NCBI RefSeq assembly: GCF_014697575.1
Contig: NZ_JACJSC010000012.1
Location: 1-64,000, forward strand
From: Planktothrix sp. FACHB-1365
Lineage (GTDB): Bacteria > Cyanobacteriota > Cyanobacteriia > Cyanobacteriales > Microcoleaceae
DNA: 64,000 nt
Direction of reading: 5' to 3'
Both the position numbers and the translations under genes were made by a program. This document shows positions 9,836 to 19,151 of this stretch, piece by piece (the stretch's first letter is position 1; every line of letters starts with the position of its first letter). Under the pieces are notes generated by a model. That model saw only the letters and a list, made by a program, of their open reading frames with translations. It searched no databases and was not told the origin of the DNA.

Positions 9836-10161
9836 AAATCTTTTGGGGTTTAAACCTTATTGACTTAAAATAGAAAATAGGGAAAATATTTGCAGTGTTT
9901 CCTATAGGTTTTATGAGCATTAACGTTTATAATGGACAACAGATAGTGTGTTTACAGGGTTGTCAACAATCGCGCTCAAAGTAGGCACTCAAAACCGAAT
10001 TCCTTGGATCTGATCTCAAGTCCATGATCCCCCTTATCAAGGGGGATCATGGGGGATCTGATCTTAGCTGTAATCAGGGGTTTTCGGCGGTCGTTGACAA
10101 ACTTTGGTGCGTGCGCTGCGCTTACCCAGGCTACAAGTTAAATTAATAAGGGTTTTTAATT
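9836..10161. other. Intergenic region gvpK-gvpF with a 29-bp palindrome
   Basis: No gene is seen. A perfect inverted repeat with 13-bp arms and a 3-nt loop lies at 10023-10051 (CATGATCCCCCTT / AAGGGGGATCATG). It belongs to the dispersed AAGGGGGAT repeats of such genomes, with a relative at 34654-34670. A promoter for gvpF is not obvious. Confidence 0.7.
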
Positions 10162-10899
10162 ATGGAAAATGGTTTCTATTTATATGGAATTTTACCGACA
10201 AACCAAGTACGACCTTTAGGGTTATCGGGATTAGATCAACAACCGATTCAAACCCATCCGGTGAATGAGTTTAGCTTTTTATATTCCGCAGCCCAGCAAG
10301 ATCGGTATTTAGCCAGTCGCCGGAATTTATTAGGCCATGAACAAGTCTTAGAACTGGTGATGCAACATGGTTATAGAAGCATTTTACCTTTGCAATTTGG
10401 ATTAGTGATTCAAGATTGGGAAACTGTAGAAACGCAGTTAATTGTTCCCTATCAAGAACGGTTAAAACAATTGTTTCATAAATTAGAGGGAAAACGGGAA
10501 GTCGGAGTTAAAATTTTTTGGGAAGAACCGGAAGAATTAAATCGTTTAATGATAGAAAACCAAGAATTAAGAGAAAAGCGCGATCGCTTAGAAGGTAAAC
10601 CGCTTAGTATGGATGAAGTCATTCAGATTGGTCAAGAAATTGAACAGGCGATGCAAGATCGCCAACAGGGAATTATTGAGAAATTTCAACACACCTTAAA
10701 CCCCTTAGCAGAAGAAATTGTTGAGAATGAAACCTTAACTAATACGATGATCTATAATGCCGCTTATTTAATTCCTTGGGATACGGAACCTAAATTTAGT
10801 GATAAAATTGAAGAACTTGATCACTATTTTAAGAACCGCTTACGAATTCGCTATAATAATTTTACAGCCCCCTTTAATTTTGCCCAACTCAATCCTTAA
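10162..10899 (+). CDS. gvpF: Gas vesicle protein GvpF (GvpL/GvpF family)
   Basis: 245 aa. It opens with GFYLYGILPTNQ, and the family core is LPLQFGLVIQDWETV. A charged, coiled-coil-prone stretch runs from about 130 to 185. GvpF is a minor component thought to chaperone or nucleate GvpA. gvpG follows after 11 bp with its own GGAGG site, so the two are co-transcribed. Confidence 0.92.
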   Translation: MENGFYLYGILPTNQVRPLGLSGLDQQPIQTHPVNEFSFLYSAAQQDRYLASRRNLLGHEQVLELVMQHGYRSILPLQFGLVIQDWETVETQLIVPYQERLKQLFHKLEGKREVGVKIFWEEPEELNRLMIENQELREKRDRLEGKPLSMDEVIQIGQEIEQAMQDRQQGIIEKFQHTLNPLAEEIVENETLTNTMIYNAAYLIPWDTEPKFSDKIEELDHYFKNRLRIRYNNFTAPFNFAQLNP

Positions 10900-10910
10900 T
10901 CGGAGGTGTT

Positions 10911-11159
10911 ATGGTCTTACGATTATTATTATCTCCAATAACAGCACCCTTTGGGGGGGTAATCTGGATCGGCGAACAACTCCTAGAACGGGCTGAAGCC
11001 GAACTAGACGATAAAGAAAACTTAAGTAAACGATTATTAGCCCTTCAGTTAGCTTTTGATATGGGAGATATTTCTGAGGAAGAGTTTGAAGTCCAAGAAG
11101 AAGAATTATTATTGCAAATTCAAGCCTTAGAAGATGAAAATGCAGATTCAATGAATTAA
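10911..11159 (+). CDS. gvpG: Gas vesicle protein GvpG
   Basis: 82 aa. LLLSPITAPFGGVIWIGEQL followed by an acidic helical C-terminus (DMGDISEEEFEVQEEELL) is the GvpG signature. The ribosome site CGGAGG lies 5-6 bp upstream of the ATG. It is the last gvp gene in the window. Confidence 0.92.
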   Translation: MVLRLLLSPITAPFGGVIWIGEQLLERAEAELDDKENLSKRLLALQLAFDMGDISEEEFEVQEEELLLQIQALEDENADSMN

Positions 11160-11236
11160 ACCAATTTCCGAGACGGTTTAATTCTGTTTTCTGTGTGTTT
11201 CGCTGTACCCGACCTCTATTGATGTCAACAACCTTT

Positions 11237-11264
11237 GTAGAGACTAAGCATGGCTAGTCTCTAC
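11237..11264. repeat. Dispersed GTAGAGAC palindrome
   Basis: GTAGAGACTA and TAGTCTCTAC form a perfect 10-bp inverted repeat around an 8-nt centre. Family members occur at 16791-16830, 22548-22575 and 25950-25977, with a half-site near 5388-5402. Confidence 0.85.
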
Positions 11265-11382
11265 AGGGGATCATTCCCTGTTACCTGTTCCCTAGTGCTT
11301 GCTTGTACGAGTCAACGGCCAACTCCATGTTAATCTTAGTTTTTGTATTGCAGACACTCAACACACAAGCGCACAAACGATC

Positions 11383-12405
11383 ATGTCGGACACTCCATCG
11401 TCTCAACTTTCAGAACAACCAACCCCAGAAGCCAACGCGAATGACATAGCGACTTCTGATCGCAGTGCTAAAACCCGCCAACTCTTAGGAATGAAAGGGG
11501 CAGCACCGGGAGAAACCTCCATTTGGAAAATTCGCCTACAGTTGATGAAACCGATCACCTGGATTCCCTTAATTTGGGGAGTGGTCTGTGGTGCTGCTTC
11601 ATCAGGACATTTTTCTTGGTCACTGGAAGATGTGTTAAAAGTGGCGACTTGTATGTTAATGTCCGGGCCATTAATGACCGGGTATACCCAAACCCTGAAT
11701 GATTTTTATGATCGCGAACTCGATGCCATTAATGAACCTTATCGTCCCATCCCTTCTGGGGCGATTTCCATTCCCCAAGTTGTCACCCAAATTTTATTGT
11801 TATTAGGATTAGGAATCGGGATTTCCTACCTGTTAGATACTTGGGCCGGACATGAATTTCCTATCGTTACCCTTCTGTGTATTGGGGGAGCATTTGTGTC
11901 CTATATTTACTCTGCACCCCCTTTGAAACTGAAAAAAAATGGCTGGTTAGGAAATTATGCTCTAGGAGCTAGTTATATTGCCTTACCTTGGTGGGCGGGT
12001 CATGCCTTATTTGGAGAACTGACCCCAACCGTGATGATTTTAACTTTGTTTTATAGTTTAGCTGGGCTAGGAATTGCCATTGTTAATGACTTTAAGAGTG
12101 TCGAAGGCGATCGCCAATTGGGGTTACAATCCCTTCCAGTGATGTTTGGGATTACAACCGCCGCCTGGATTTGTGTTTTGATGATTGATATCTTCCAAGC
12201 GGGGATGGCCGTTTATTTAGTCAGTATCAAGCAAAATCTCTATGCAACGGTGCTTTTACTGCTGGTAATTCCTCAAATTACCTTCCAAGATATGTATTTT
12301 CTACGCAATCCTGTAGAAAATGATGTTAAATATCAAGCAAGTGCCCAACCGTTCCTGGTATTAGGAATGTTAGTTGTGGGTTTAGCTTTGGGTCATGCGG
12401 TTTAG
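11383..12405 (+). CDS. chlG: Chlorophyll a synthase (chlorophyllide polyprenyltransferase)
   Basis: Esterifies chlorophyllide a with the phytyl/geranylgeranyl tail in the membrane. 340 aa from the ATG at 11383 (MSDTPSSQ). An earlier in-frame ATG at 11299 adds a poorly conserved extension. The UbiA-type prenyl-diphosphate motif TLNDFYDRELDAINEPYRPI is present, with the second Asp-rich motif in NDFKSVEGDRQLGLQSL. Several membrane helices are visible. It identifies the host as an oxygenic phototroph. Confidence 0.96.
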   Translation: MSDTPSSQLSEQPTPEANANDIATSDRSAKTRQLLGMKGAAPGETSIWKIRLQLMKPITWIPLIWGVVCGAASSGHFSWSLEDVLKVATCMLMSGPLMTGYTQTLNDFYDRELDAINEPYRPIPSGAISIPQVVTQILLLLGLGIGISYLLDTWAGHEFPIVTLLCIGGAFVSYIYSAPPLKLKKNGWLGNYALGASYIALPWWAGHALFGELTPTVMILTLFYSLAGLGIAIVNDFKSVEGDRQLGLQSLPVMFGITTAAWICVLMIDIFQAGMAVYLVSIKQNLYATVLLLLVIPQITFQDMYFLRNPVENDVKYQASAQPFLVLGMLVVGLALGHAV

Positions 12406-12559
12406 GGAGTTTCCCAAGTCCAGCAAAACCGCAGTTTCCCAACCCTCCTGAAAACTGGGATCAAGAAAAAAACCTTGATTTTCAGTGAGATCAGGCTTCG
12501 ACAGCCAACTGTAGAGGCAAGTTTTGCTTGCCTTCTGCACTGTTAAAATTCACTGTCGA

Positions 12560-14992
12560 ATGATTACCAAAACCACCGATTTGTCCGAACCAATGGAAGA
12601 ATCTCAATTACCATCCCGACCTAAGACGGACTCAACTCCATCCGAAACCGAATGGGAGACTAACCCCAGTAACGTTTCAACCCAACCCGTTTTGATGTCA
12701 TCCCCGATGACAACAGAACCTGAAATTGATGAAACTACCCCTGAATCGGTTTCTGAGTCTAATTCCCCGGAGGTCGCTTGGCATCATCGCGCCTTGAAGC
12801 GGTTAAATTCAGAATGGGTGAAACTGCGACAGAAACTGACATCCCCCAATGCTGAAGGGAAACTGTGGTATCGTCGTCCGAGTGTCTGGATTGGGGTTGG
12901 CGTGATGAGTGTCGGCGGTGGTGCGTTGGCTTATGGAGCTTGGCAATGGTATCAAATTGATCAAAGCTTACCCCCTGTTTCGGTAAATACAATGGCATCC
13001 TTTAGTCGGGATGGCACCATTACCATTAAAGCCGCCAATAGTGATATTTTAATGCAAACCGGGCCAGCAACACGGGAAAAACTGCGACTCAAACAAATTC
13101 CCGAAAAACTGGTACAAGCTTTTATTTCTACGGAAGATGTTCGTTTTTATGACCATGATGGGGTGGACTATCAAGGAATTGTTCGCGCCATTGGATCTAA
13201 TGTCTTAGCGGGGGGAGTGGTTGAAGGCGGAAGTACCATCACCCAACAGTTAGCCAGAATTGTATATTTGAATCAAGAACATAGCCTCACCCGTAAACTT
13301 AAAGAGGCAATGGTGTCTTGGAAAATTGAAGATCAAATGAGTAAGGAAGATATCCTAGAACGCTATCTCAATTTAGTGTATTTGGGTTCAGGTGCTTATG
13401 GGGTAGCAGACGCGGCTTATGTTTATTTTAGTAAATCTGTGAATGAATTAACGTTGTCGGAAATGGCAATGTTAGCGGGTTTACCTCCCGCACCGAGTCA
13501 ATATTCTCCTTTAGAAAATCCAGAGGCGGCGACGAAACGACGCAATATTGTTCTCCAACGAATGCAGGATGCTAAGGTGATCACGGCCACTGAAGCGCAA
13601 GCCGCGATGCAAGAAGCACTGAATCTTAAACCTAGTCAACCTAAACGGTTATTAGTTAAAGCGCCTTATTTTTCGAGTTATGTTCTGAAAGAACTCCCCC
13701 AACATATATCAAAAGACGCGATGGCAGCAGGGGGATTAACGGTTGAAACCAGTTTAGATTTAAAATGGCAAGAAGCCGCAGAAAAAACTGTTAAAGATGC
13801 GGTAGAACTTGATGGTGCAGGAGCTAATTTTGGTCAAGCTGCGTTAGTTTCTATTGAACCCAAAACCGGAGAAGTTAAGGCAATGGTGGGGGGATATCAA
13901 TATAAAGAAAGTGAATTTAATCGGGTTACTCAAGCGCAGCGACAACCGGGATCAACCTTTAAAGGATTAGTTTATGCCGCAGCGATTGGGGCGGGTTTTT
14001 CCCCTTATGATAGTTATTTGGATGAACCTTATAAAGTTGATGGTTATCGTCCTCGAAATTATGGTAATAAACATTATGGCTGGATGTCGATGTCTGATGC
14101 CTTGAGCCGTTCTATTAATGTAATTGCTGTTAAAGTATTAGTGGATGTGGGGTTTGAACCTGCCATGAAATTGGCAAAAGAGATGGGGATTAAATCTCCT
14201 TTAAAACCGACTTATGCGATGGCTTTAGGTGCTTATGAAGTCAATTTATTAGAATTAACCAATGCTTATGGAACTTTAGCTGATGAAGGCAATTATATTC
14301 CGGCTCATGGGATTCGGCGAGTTTTAGATCAACAGGGAAATATCATTTATCAAGCTAAATTTAAACCCAAACGAGTTTTAGATAAGAATAGTGCTGCGAT
14401 TACAACTTGGATGTTAGAAGGAGTTGTGAATGGGGGAACTGGAGGTGCTGCGGCTTTACCTAACCGAGACGTTGCAGGTAAAACGGGAACCTCGGAAGAA
14501 GCGAGAGATTTATGGTTTATTGGCTATATTCCTCAAGCTGTAACCGGAATTTGGTTAGGAAATGATAATAATGATCCAACCTGGGGTGCTAGTAGTAGCG
14601 CGGCTTATAGTTGGGGGGAATTTATGGGAAAAGTTGTTGAGGGAATGCCTGTTGAAAAGTTCCCAGAACTGCCTGAATTAGAAGGACGAAAAGGCAGTAT
14701 TCAAGCGAAACCTCATGAACCCAATAGCATAGAAACGGGAACTAAAGTTGCTATTGAAGACGGTGATCCAGTACAAGGTTCCAGTGGGGATGGAACTTAT
14801 ACTAACACGGCTGAAACTTACAATAGCGGTTATTCAGATACGGGTTCCTATAGTGATAGCAACGGTTATTCCTCTGATGGATATTATGATAACTCTTCTT
14901 CTGGGGGATATTCTGAGGGCTATTCTTCCGATGGTTATTCTTCCGATGGTTATTATGATGGAGGATATTCGGAAGGTTCCAACCATTACTAA
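12560..14992 (+). CDS. Class A penicillin-binding protein (PBP1A-type)
   Basis: About 810 aa. The disordered cytoplasmic N-terminus is followed by one transmembrane helix (WIGVGVMSVGGGALAYGAW). A GT51 glycosyltransferase domain follows (ISTEDVRFYDHDGVD, GGSTITQQLARIVYL). The transpeptidase has S465-T-F-K468, SRSIN and K641-TGTS. The C-terminus is an unusual Gly/Ser/Tyr/Asp-rich tail of about 50 residues with repeated SSDGYY and GGYSEG. The start is uncertain: ATG at 12560 or 12593, since neither has a clear ribosome site. Confidence 0.93.
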   Translation: MITKTTDLSEPMEESQLPSRPKTDSTPSETEWETNPSNVSTQPVLMSSPMTTEPEIDETTPESVSESNSPEVAWHHRALKRLNSEWVKLRQKLTSPNAEGKLWYRRPSVWIGVGVMSVGGGALAYGAWQWYQIDQSLPPVSVNTMASFSRDGTITIKAANSDILMQTGPATREKLRLKQIPEKLVQAFISTEDVRFYDHDGVDYQGIVRAIGSNVLAGGVVEGGSTITQQLARIVYLNQEHSLTRKLKEAMVSWKIEDQMSKEDILERYLNLVYLGSGAYGVADAAYVYFSKSVNELTLSEMAMLAGLPPAPSQYSPLENPEAATKRRNIVLQRMQDAKVITATEAQAAMQEALNLKPSQPKRLLVKAPYFSSYVLKELPQHISKDAMAAGGLTVETSLDLKWQEAAEKTVKDAVELDGAGANFGQAALVSIEPKTGEVKAMVGGYQYKESEFNRVTQAQRQPGSTFKGLVYAAAIGAGFSPYDSYLDEPYKVDGYRPRNYGNKHYGWMSMSDALSRSINVIAVKVLVDVGFEPAMKLAKEMGIKSPLKPTYAMALGAYEVNLLELTNAYGTLADEGNYIPAHGIRRVLDQQGNIIYQAKFKPKRVLDKNSAAITTWMLEGVVNGGTGGAAALPNRDVAGKTGTSEEARDLWFIGYIPQAVTGIWLGNDNNDPTWGASSSAAYSWGEFMGKVVEGMPVEKFPELPELEGRKGSIQAKPHEPNSIETGTKVAIEDGDPVQGSSGDGTYTNTAETYNSGYSDTGSYSDSNGYSSDGYYDNSSSGGYSEGYSSDGYSSDGYYDGGYSEGSNHY

Positions 14993-15070
14993 ACAGCTAA
15001 ATTTGATGAAACGCGCTAAAATTTAGTTATGTTTGATTGCGATCGCCGGGTTTAAGGAGACTGTTCGATT

Positions 15071-15283
15071 ATGGATGAACTCAAACCAATTTTACAAGAA
15101 TTAACTCATGAACCCATTGCATTTTTAGGGGGGTTTTTCTCAGGTTTATTAAAATTAAACCTGAATGATGATCCCGTTAAAACTTGGCTAGAGAAACAAG
15201 GAGGAACCTCTGTATCTAGCCCCTCTGATTCTAAAAATAATAACGGAAATTCAGGCGGCCCTCAATCGATCACGATTGATTAA
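15071..15283 (+). CDS. Small conserved cyanobacterial protein, function unknown
   Basis: 70 aa: an N-terminal amphipathic part (MDELKPILQELTHEPIAFLGG), then GLLKLNLNDDPVKTWLEKQ, then a low-complexity Ser/Asn/Gly tail. AAGGAG lies about 12 bp upstream. It resembles the short unannotated proteins found in many cyanobacteria; no function can be assigned. Confidence 0.65.
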   Translation: MDELKPILQELTHEPIAFLGGFFSGLLKLNLNDDPVKTWLEKQGGTSVSSPSDSKNNNGNSGGPQSITID

Positions 15284-15289
15284 TCAGTT

Positions 15290-15337
15290 ATCAAGTATCC
15301 GCATCATCAAGTATCCGCATCATCAAGTATCCGCATC
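15290..15337. repeat. Three perfect copies of a 16-bp tandem repeat
   Basis: ATCAAGTATCCGCATC is repeated three times without change between the small protein gene and the cobalamin riboswitch. Confidence 0.93.
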
Positions 15338-15477
15338 ATCAGTTAGCAGTTATCAGGTATCAAGAGGTTAATAGCCAGAAACATCAGCGTGCGAAGCGCA
15401 GTCTTCGCCTGCACAAAAAAACCATCAACCTTGATCGCATCTTTTTGCTTTTTGGGGTAAAATAGAATAAATACTTA

Positions 15478-15612
15478 ATCATTCACGGTAATCGGGTAGG
15501 GAAACTTCGGTGAAAGTCCGAGGCTGTGCGGCAACTGTAAGTTAGGTTATTTCTAACAAGCCAGAATGCCTACCGATCACTTGGCTCTATACCTGCCTCA
15601 CACGGGGAAGGA
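15478..15612 (+). promoter_or_regulatory. Cobalamin riboswitch upstream of cbiX
   Basis: The segment has the conserved order of a B12 riboswitch: GGGTAGGGAAACTTCGGTG, AAAGTCCGAGGCTGTGCGG, CAACTGTAA and AAGCCAGAATGCCTACC. TCGGGTAGG pairs with CCTACCGA to close the core. It ends at the ribosome site GGAAGGAG of cbiX, so control is likely at translation initiation or by early termination. Cobalamin would lower CbiX synthesis, which fits feedback on corrin synthesis. Confidence 0.88.
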
Positions 15613-15626
15613 GATTTAAACTTAAC

Positions 15627-16634
15627 ATGACTCATAACACAGAACTTTCCATTCAACCCTCAAACTCGACATTTCCAGCCTTACCTCTACAGCGTCCGTT
15701 ATTACTCATCGGTCATGGAACCCGTGATACGGATGGACGAGAAACCTTTTTAGAATTTGCTCAAGCCTATCAACAATTAGATCACTCTCGCCCGGTGGTT
15801 CCTTGTTTTTTAGAATTAACAGGGCCTACCATTCAAGAAGGAATTGATCGCTGTATTGAACAAGGTTATACGGAATTATCCGCCTTACCTTTATTATTAT
15901 TTGCAGCGCGACACAATAAATTTGATATTACTAATGAGTTAGATCGAGCCAAACAACGACATCCGCAATTAACCTTTCATTATGGCCGACATTTTGGCAT
16001 TAGTCCCAATATTTTAGAATTATTGCGATCGCGTTTACATCAATTAGAACAGCCGGAATTAAACCCTTTAAACATTCCTAATTCCGAAACTGTATTATTA
16101 TTTGTCGGACGAGGAGCCAGTGATCCTGATGCGAATGGAGATGTTTATAAACTGGCTCGAATTCTTTGGGAAGGAAGCGGATATTTAACCGTTGAGACCT
16201 GTTTTATTGGCATTACTCATCCCCGTTTAGAAGAAGGATTTCGTCGCGCTCGACTCTATCAACCCAAACGAATTATTGTCTTACCTTACTTCTTATTTAC
16301 TGGGGTTTTAGTTAAAAAAATCTTTGATATAACAGCCCAACAACAGGAACAATATCCTGAAATTCAAATGACTTGTTTACCCGAAATGGGCATTCAACAG
16401 GAACTTTTACACCTCTTACGAGAACGGGAAATAGAAACCCAACTCGGAGAAGTTCAAATGAACTGTGAAATGTGCAAATTCCGGTTAGCTGCAATTTCAG
16501 GAAATCATCATCATCATGATCACAGTCATGATCATCATCACCACCATCATCATCATCATGATCATGACCATCCCCCAGTTGATCCCTATGCCAAATTAGA
16601 AGATTATCATCAACGTATTTGGAATACACCTTAA
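15627..16634 (+). CDS. cbiX: Sirohydrochlorin cobaltochelatase CbiX (long form)
   Basis: Inserts cobalt into sirohydrochlorin for cobalamin synthesis. 335 aa with two CbiX/SirB repeats ([16 protein letters not shown] and [19 protein letters not shown]). Near the C-terminus M278-N-C280-E-M-C283 matches the MxCxxC cluster-binding motif described for long CbiX. It is followed by a His/Asp-rich stretch (about 293-315) likely to bind or store metal. It lies directly behind the cobalamin riboswitch. Confidence 0.92.
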   Translation: MTHNTELSIQPSNSTFPALPLQRPLLLIGHGTRDTDGRETFLEFAQAYQQLDHSRPVVPCFLELTGPTIQEGIDRCIEQGYTELSALPLLLFAARHNKFDITNELDRAKQRHPQLTFHYGRHFGISPNILELLRSRLHQLEQPELNPLNIPNSETVLLFVGRGASDPDANGDVYKLARILWEGSGYLTVETCFIGITHPRLEEGFRRARLYQPKRIIVLPYFLFTGVLVKKIFDITAQQQEQYPEIQMTCLPEMGIQQELLHLLREREIETQLGEVQMNCEMCKFRLAAISGNHHHHDHSHDHHHHHHHHHDHDHPPVDPYAKLEDYHQRIWNTP

Positions 16635-16955
16635 TTGATTCTGTAGAAACCCAAACTTGGATTGAATTTGCTATCTTAGATGTAATTACATCAATACTGA
16701 AACAGATCAAGAACTTTCTTTATAGAAGTTATAATCAAGTCTTAGGGGGTGTTGTTATATGAAATCCTATTATAGATGCTAAAGATGATTCCCCCTGTAG
16801 AGACGTTGCATGCAACGTCTCTACAGGGGGGAATTTGTAGCAAACATTTAGGGATTTCAAATTAATATGATTAATAGCCCCTCTCCTGGGTTACTTAAAC
16901 ACTAACTACCCCTCTTTTCTCCCTGATCCCCCTACTTTCCCTGCCATCCTCTTCT
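16635..16955. other. Intergenic region cbiX-ecfT with a 40-bp perfect palindrome
   Basis: No gene is seen. The centre is a perfect 40-bp palindrome at 16791-16830 built on GTAGAGACGTTGC and its complement, extended by CCCCCT/AGGGGG. It is the longest member of the dispersed family and could act as a bidirectional terminator or be a small mobile repeat. Confidence 0.75.
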
Positions 16956-17900
16956 ATGGATTTACTGCGATCGCTTCCCATTGGACTATATTTAGAACAA
17001 CCGATTACTTGGTTACATCGTTTAGATGCCAGGGTTAAGTTAGTGTGGTTGATGAGCTTTTTAGTCGCTCCGTTATTAGCTAACCCTTTATGGCGATTAG
17101 TATTAGTCGGGTTGTTAATTTTAATCACCTTATTGGCTCGAATTCCGTTACGAGTGTGGAAGCGACAAATGGGGTGGTTACTGATGTTTTGTGGGTTACT
17201 TTTTCTAGTCAGTTGTATTATGCCCGATGGTTTAGCCGTAGACCATCAACCTCGACTTCCTGAACAGGAATTAAGCTTTGATTTATTGGCAAATAAACCA
17301 GAGCAACAACAAAAGAATCAAGCTTCTAACTCAAGCCTAACTTTACCTCAACCAACGTCCTATCGGTATGTGTTATTTGCTCAAGGGCCGTTTGAAATCA
17401 CCCGTTATTCTGTAGACTTAGGAATCAGAACCAGTACCTTATTATTTACCCTTGTTTATAGTACAAATTTGTATTTGCTAACCACTGCTTCTGAAGAAAT
17501 TGCAATGGCTTTAGAAAGTTTAATGGAGCCGTTACGAGGGTTAAAGTTACCCGTTACAGAAATTGCTTTAACCCTAACCCTATCATTACGATTTTTTCCG
17601 CTAGTTTTAGAAGAAATTCAAAATTTAATCCGTTCCGTGCGAACTCGTGCTATTAATTGGAAAAAACTAGGGCTAAAACGAACAATTCAGGTTTGGTTAA
17701 CCATTGCCGAACGACTTCTACAAAACTTATTATTACGCGCCGAACAAATTTCCAGCGCCATGCAAGTCCGAGGGTTTACCAGTCCCAACCAGCATCGGGT
17801 GGAATGGCATCAACTGCGCTTTAAATACCGGGATAGCATCGCCTTGTTCGGTTTAGCCTTATTCTGGGGTGTGCGTTTAATTTGGGGCGGAGAACTTTAA
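16956..17900 (+). CDS. Energy-coupling factor transporter transmembrane protein (EcfT/CbiQ family)
   Basis: 314 aa membrane protein. It has several helices (VWLMSFLVAPLLANPLWRLVLVGLLILITLLA, MGWLLMFCGLLFLVSCIM). The C-terminal coupling helix contains the diagnostic Ala-Arg-Gly-type motif SAMQVRGF. EcfT connects ATPases to a substrate-binding S component. Neither partner is adjacent, so the substrate is unknown. Cobalt or another vitamin would fit the cbiX neighbourhood, but this is inference. Confidence 0.82.
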   Translation: MDLLRSLPIGLYLEQPITWLHRLDARVKLVWLMSFLVAPLLANPLWRLVLVGLLILITLLARIPLRVWKRQMGWLLMFCGLLFLVSCIMPDGLAVDHQPRLPEQELSFDLLANKPEQQQKNQASNSSLTLPQPTSYRYVLFAQGPFEITRYSVDLGIRTSTLLFTLVYSTNLYLLTTASEEIAMALESLMEPLRGLKLPVTEIALTLTLSLRFFPLVLEEIQNLIRSVRTRAINWKKLGLKRTIQVWLTIAERLLQNLLLRAEQISSAMQVRGFTSPNQHRVEWHQLRFKYRDSIALFGLALFWGVRLIWGGEL

Positions 17901-18020
17901 ACCCTGAAGTGGATCAGTCAAACTAAATTGACCATAGGCTTGTATAATTGATAGCTTGGATTATTCAAATTCCTGTTAAGCTGTTCCTCAATTAACTTTA
18001 TTGGTTGTTTTTTAGATTTA

Positions 18021-18290
18021 ATGACCACTGAAACTTACATGAACCATCCCAACTTCGGGTTATTGTTTAAAATATGCCCGGTTGAGGATCATCAAGAATT
18101 GTTCACAACCCTTTACGCCCAACGTCTATTTTTCTTAGTGACGCAGGGGCCAACGGGATTAAAATTTGAACCCATTAGCCGTTCTGATGCGAAACTTCTC
18201 GTCGAAATTCGCTTAAGAATGCTGCGCCGAACTGGACAAGCCGAGGAATATAAAAAACTCCAAGATGTCCATCACAATACGTTTCAATAA
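18021..18290 (+). CDS. pipX: PII-interacting protein PipX
   Basis: 89 aa. MNHPNFGLLFKIC, ELFTTLYAQRLFFLVT and FEPISRSDAKLLVE.RLR are the conserved PipX segments (Tudor-like domain plus C-terminal helices). PipX coactivates NtcA when 2-oxoglutarate is high and is sequestered by PII otherwise. pipY follows 73 bp downstream, as in most cyanobacteria. Confidence 0.95.
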   Translation: MTTETYMNHPNFGLLFKICPVEDHQELFTTLYAQRLFFLVTQGPTGLKFEPISRSDAKLLVEIRLRMLRRTGQAEEYKKLQDVHHNTFQ

Positions 18291-18363
18291 TTTCCGATCG
18301 GTGTCTGTTAATGATTGACGGTTAACCGTTGACAGACAACCGTAAATTGATAAAAAAACGATT

Positions 18364-19035
18364 ATGATTGATTTGATCACAGAACAAATTATTAAAATTC
18401 GAGCTTCTATTCCTGAATCTGTACGATTAATTGCGGTCACAAAAACGGTTTCCGTTGAAGCCATGCGGATAGCCTATGAAGCCGGAATTCGAGATTTTGC
18501 TGAAAATCGAGTCCAGGAAGCGGCTGAAAAATATCCTCAATTACAAGATCTTCAGGATATTACTTGGCATTTAATTGGTCATTTACAAACCAATAAAGCT
18601 ACAAAAGCATTACAACTGTTTCAATGGATTCAATCTATCGATAGTTTGAAGTTAGCTTTGCGTTTAGATCGGTTGGCGGGAGAGTTGGGGTATCAACCTC
18701 AAGTCTGCCTTCAGGTGAAGATTTTACCCGATCCCAATAAGTCTGGCTGGACTATCCCCCAACTCTTGACAGAATTACCCCAATTAAACCAATGCCAGCA
18801 TCTTAAAATTAAAGGCTTAATGACCATTCCCTGTTTAGGGTTAAGTGAGTCAGAAACCCTGGGTGTTTTTGAGCGCACCCGTGAGTTAGCAGAAACAATT
18901 CAACACCAGAATTGGACTAATATTGAGATGCAACAATTGTCAATGGGAATGTCAGAAGACTATTCTCTAGCCATTCAAAAAGGTGCTACGATGATCCGAC
19001 TAGGACGAATCATTTTTGGGCAGAGGAGGAATTAA
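18364..19035 (+). CDS. pipY: PLP homeostasis protein PipY (YggS/PLPBP family)
   Basis: 223 aa single-domain PLP barrel. The PLP lysine lies in RLIAVTKTVSVEAM; FAENRVQEAAEKYP, WHLIGHLQTNKA, IQSIDSLKLA and LSMGMSEDYSLAIQKGATMIRLGR are conserved family blocks. It controls the pyridoxal phosphate pool and is not an enzyme with a known reaction. It forms a functional unit with pipX. Confidence 0.95.
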   Translation: MIDLITEQIIKIRASIPESVRLIAVTKTVSVEAMRIAYEAGIRDFAENRVQEAAEKYPQLQDLQDITWHLIGHLQTNKATKALQLFQWIQSIDSLKLALRLDRLAGELGYQPQVCLQVKILPDPNKSGWTIPQLLTELPQLNQCQHLKIKGLMTIPCLGLSESETLGVFERTRELAETIQHQNWTNIEMQQLSMGMSEDYSLAIQKGATMIRLGRIIFGQRRN

Positions 19036-19151
19036 ACCAAAAACTTACTGTAAAATAGGCAAGTCTTACAAAAAATCAATATAGCCAAACCCTCAATTTA
19101 CCCCTCATGGGAGTTGAGTTAAGATTCTAAAGTCGTACTGGAGACTAAACC

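Noticed and set aside
10909-11151. Minus-strand frame opposite gvpG
   Set aside because: gvpG on the plus strand is recognised and has a ribosome site; the antisense frame is a shadow.
14748-15026. Plus-strand frame overlapping the end of the PBP gene
   Set aside because: It is out of frame with a clearly coding sequence and reflects the repetitive GGT/TAT-rich tail.
16025-16033. GCGATCGC octamers as regulatory sites
   Set aside because: This is the HIP1 repeat common in cyanobacterial genomes; it occurs many times here, often inside genes, and is only useful as a taxonomic hint.
16312-16710. Minus-strand reading frame rich in Asp and His opposite cbiX
   Set aside because: It arises from the CAT/ATG repeats encoding the CbiX histidine tail; the plus-strand gene is well supported.
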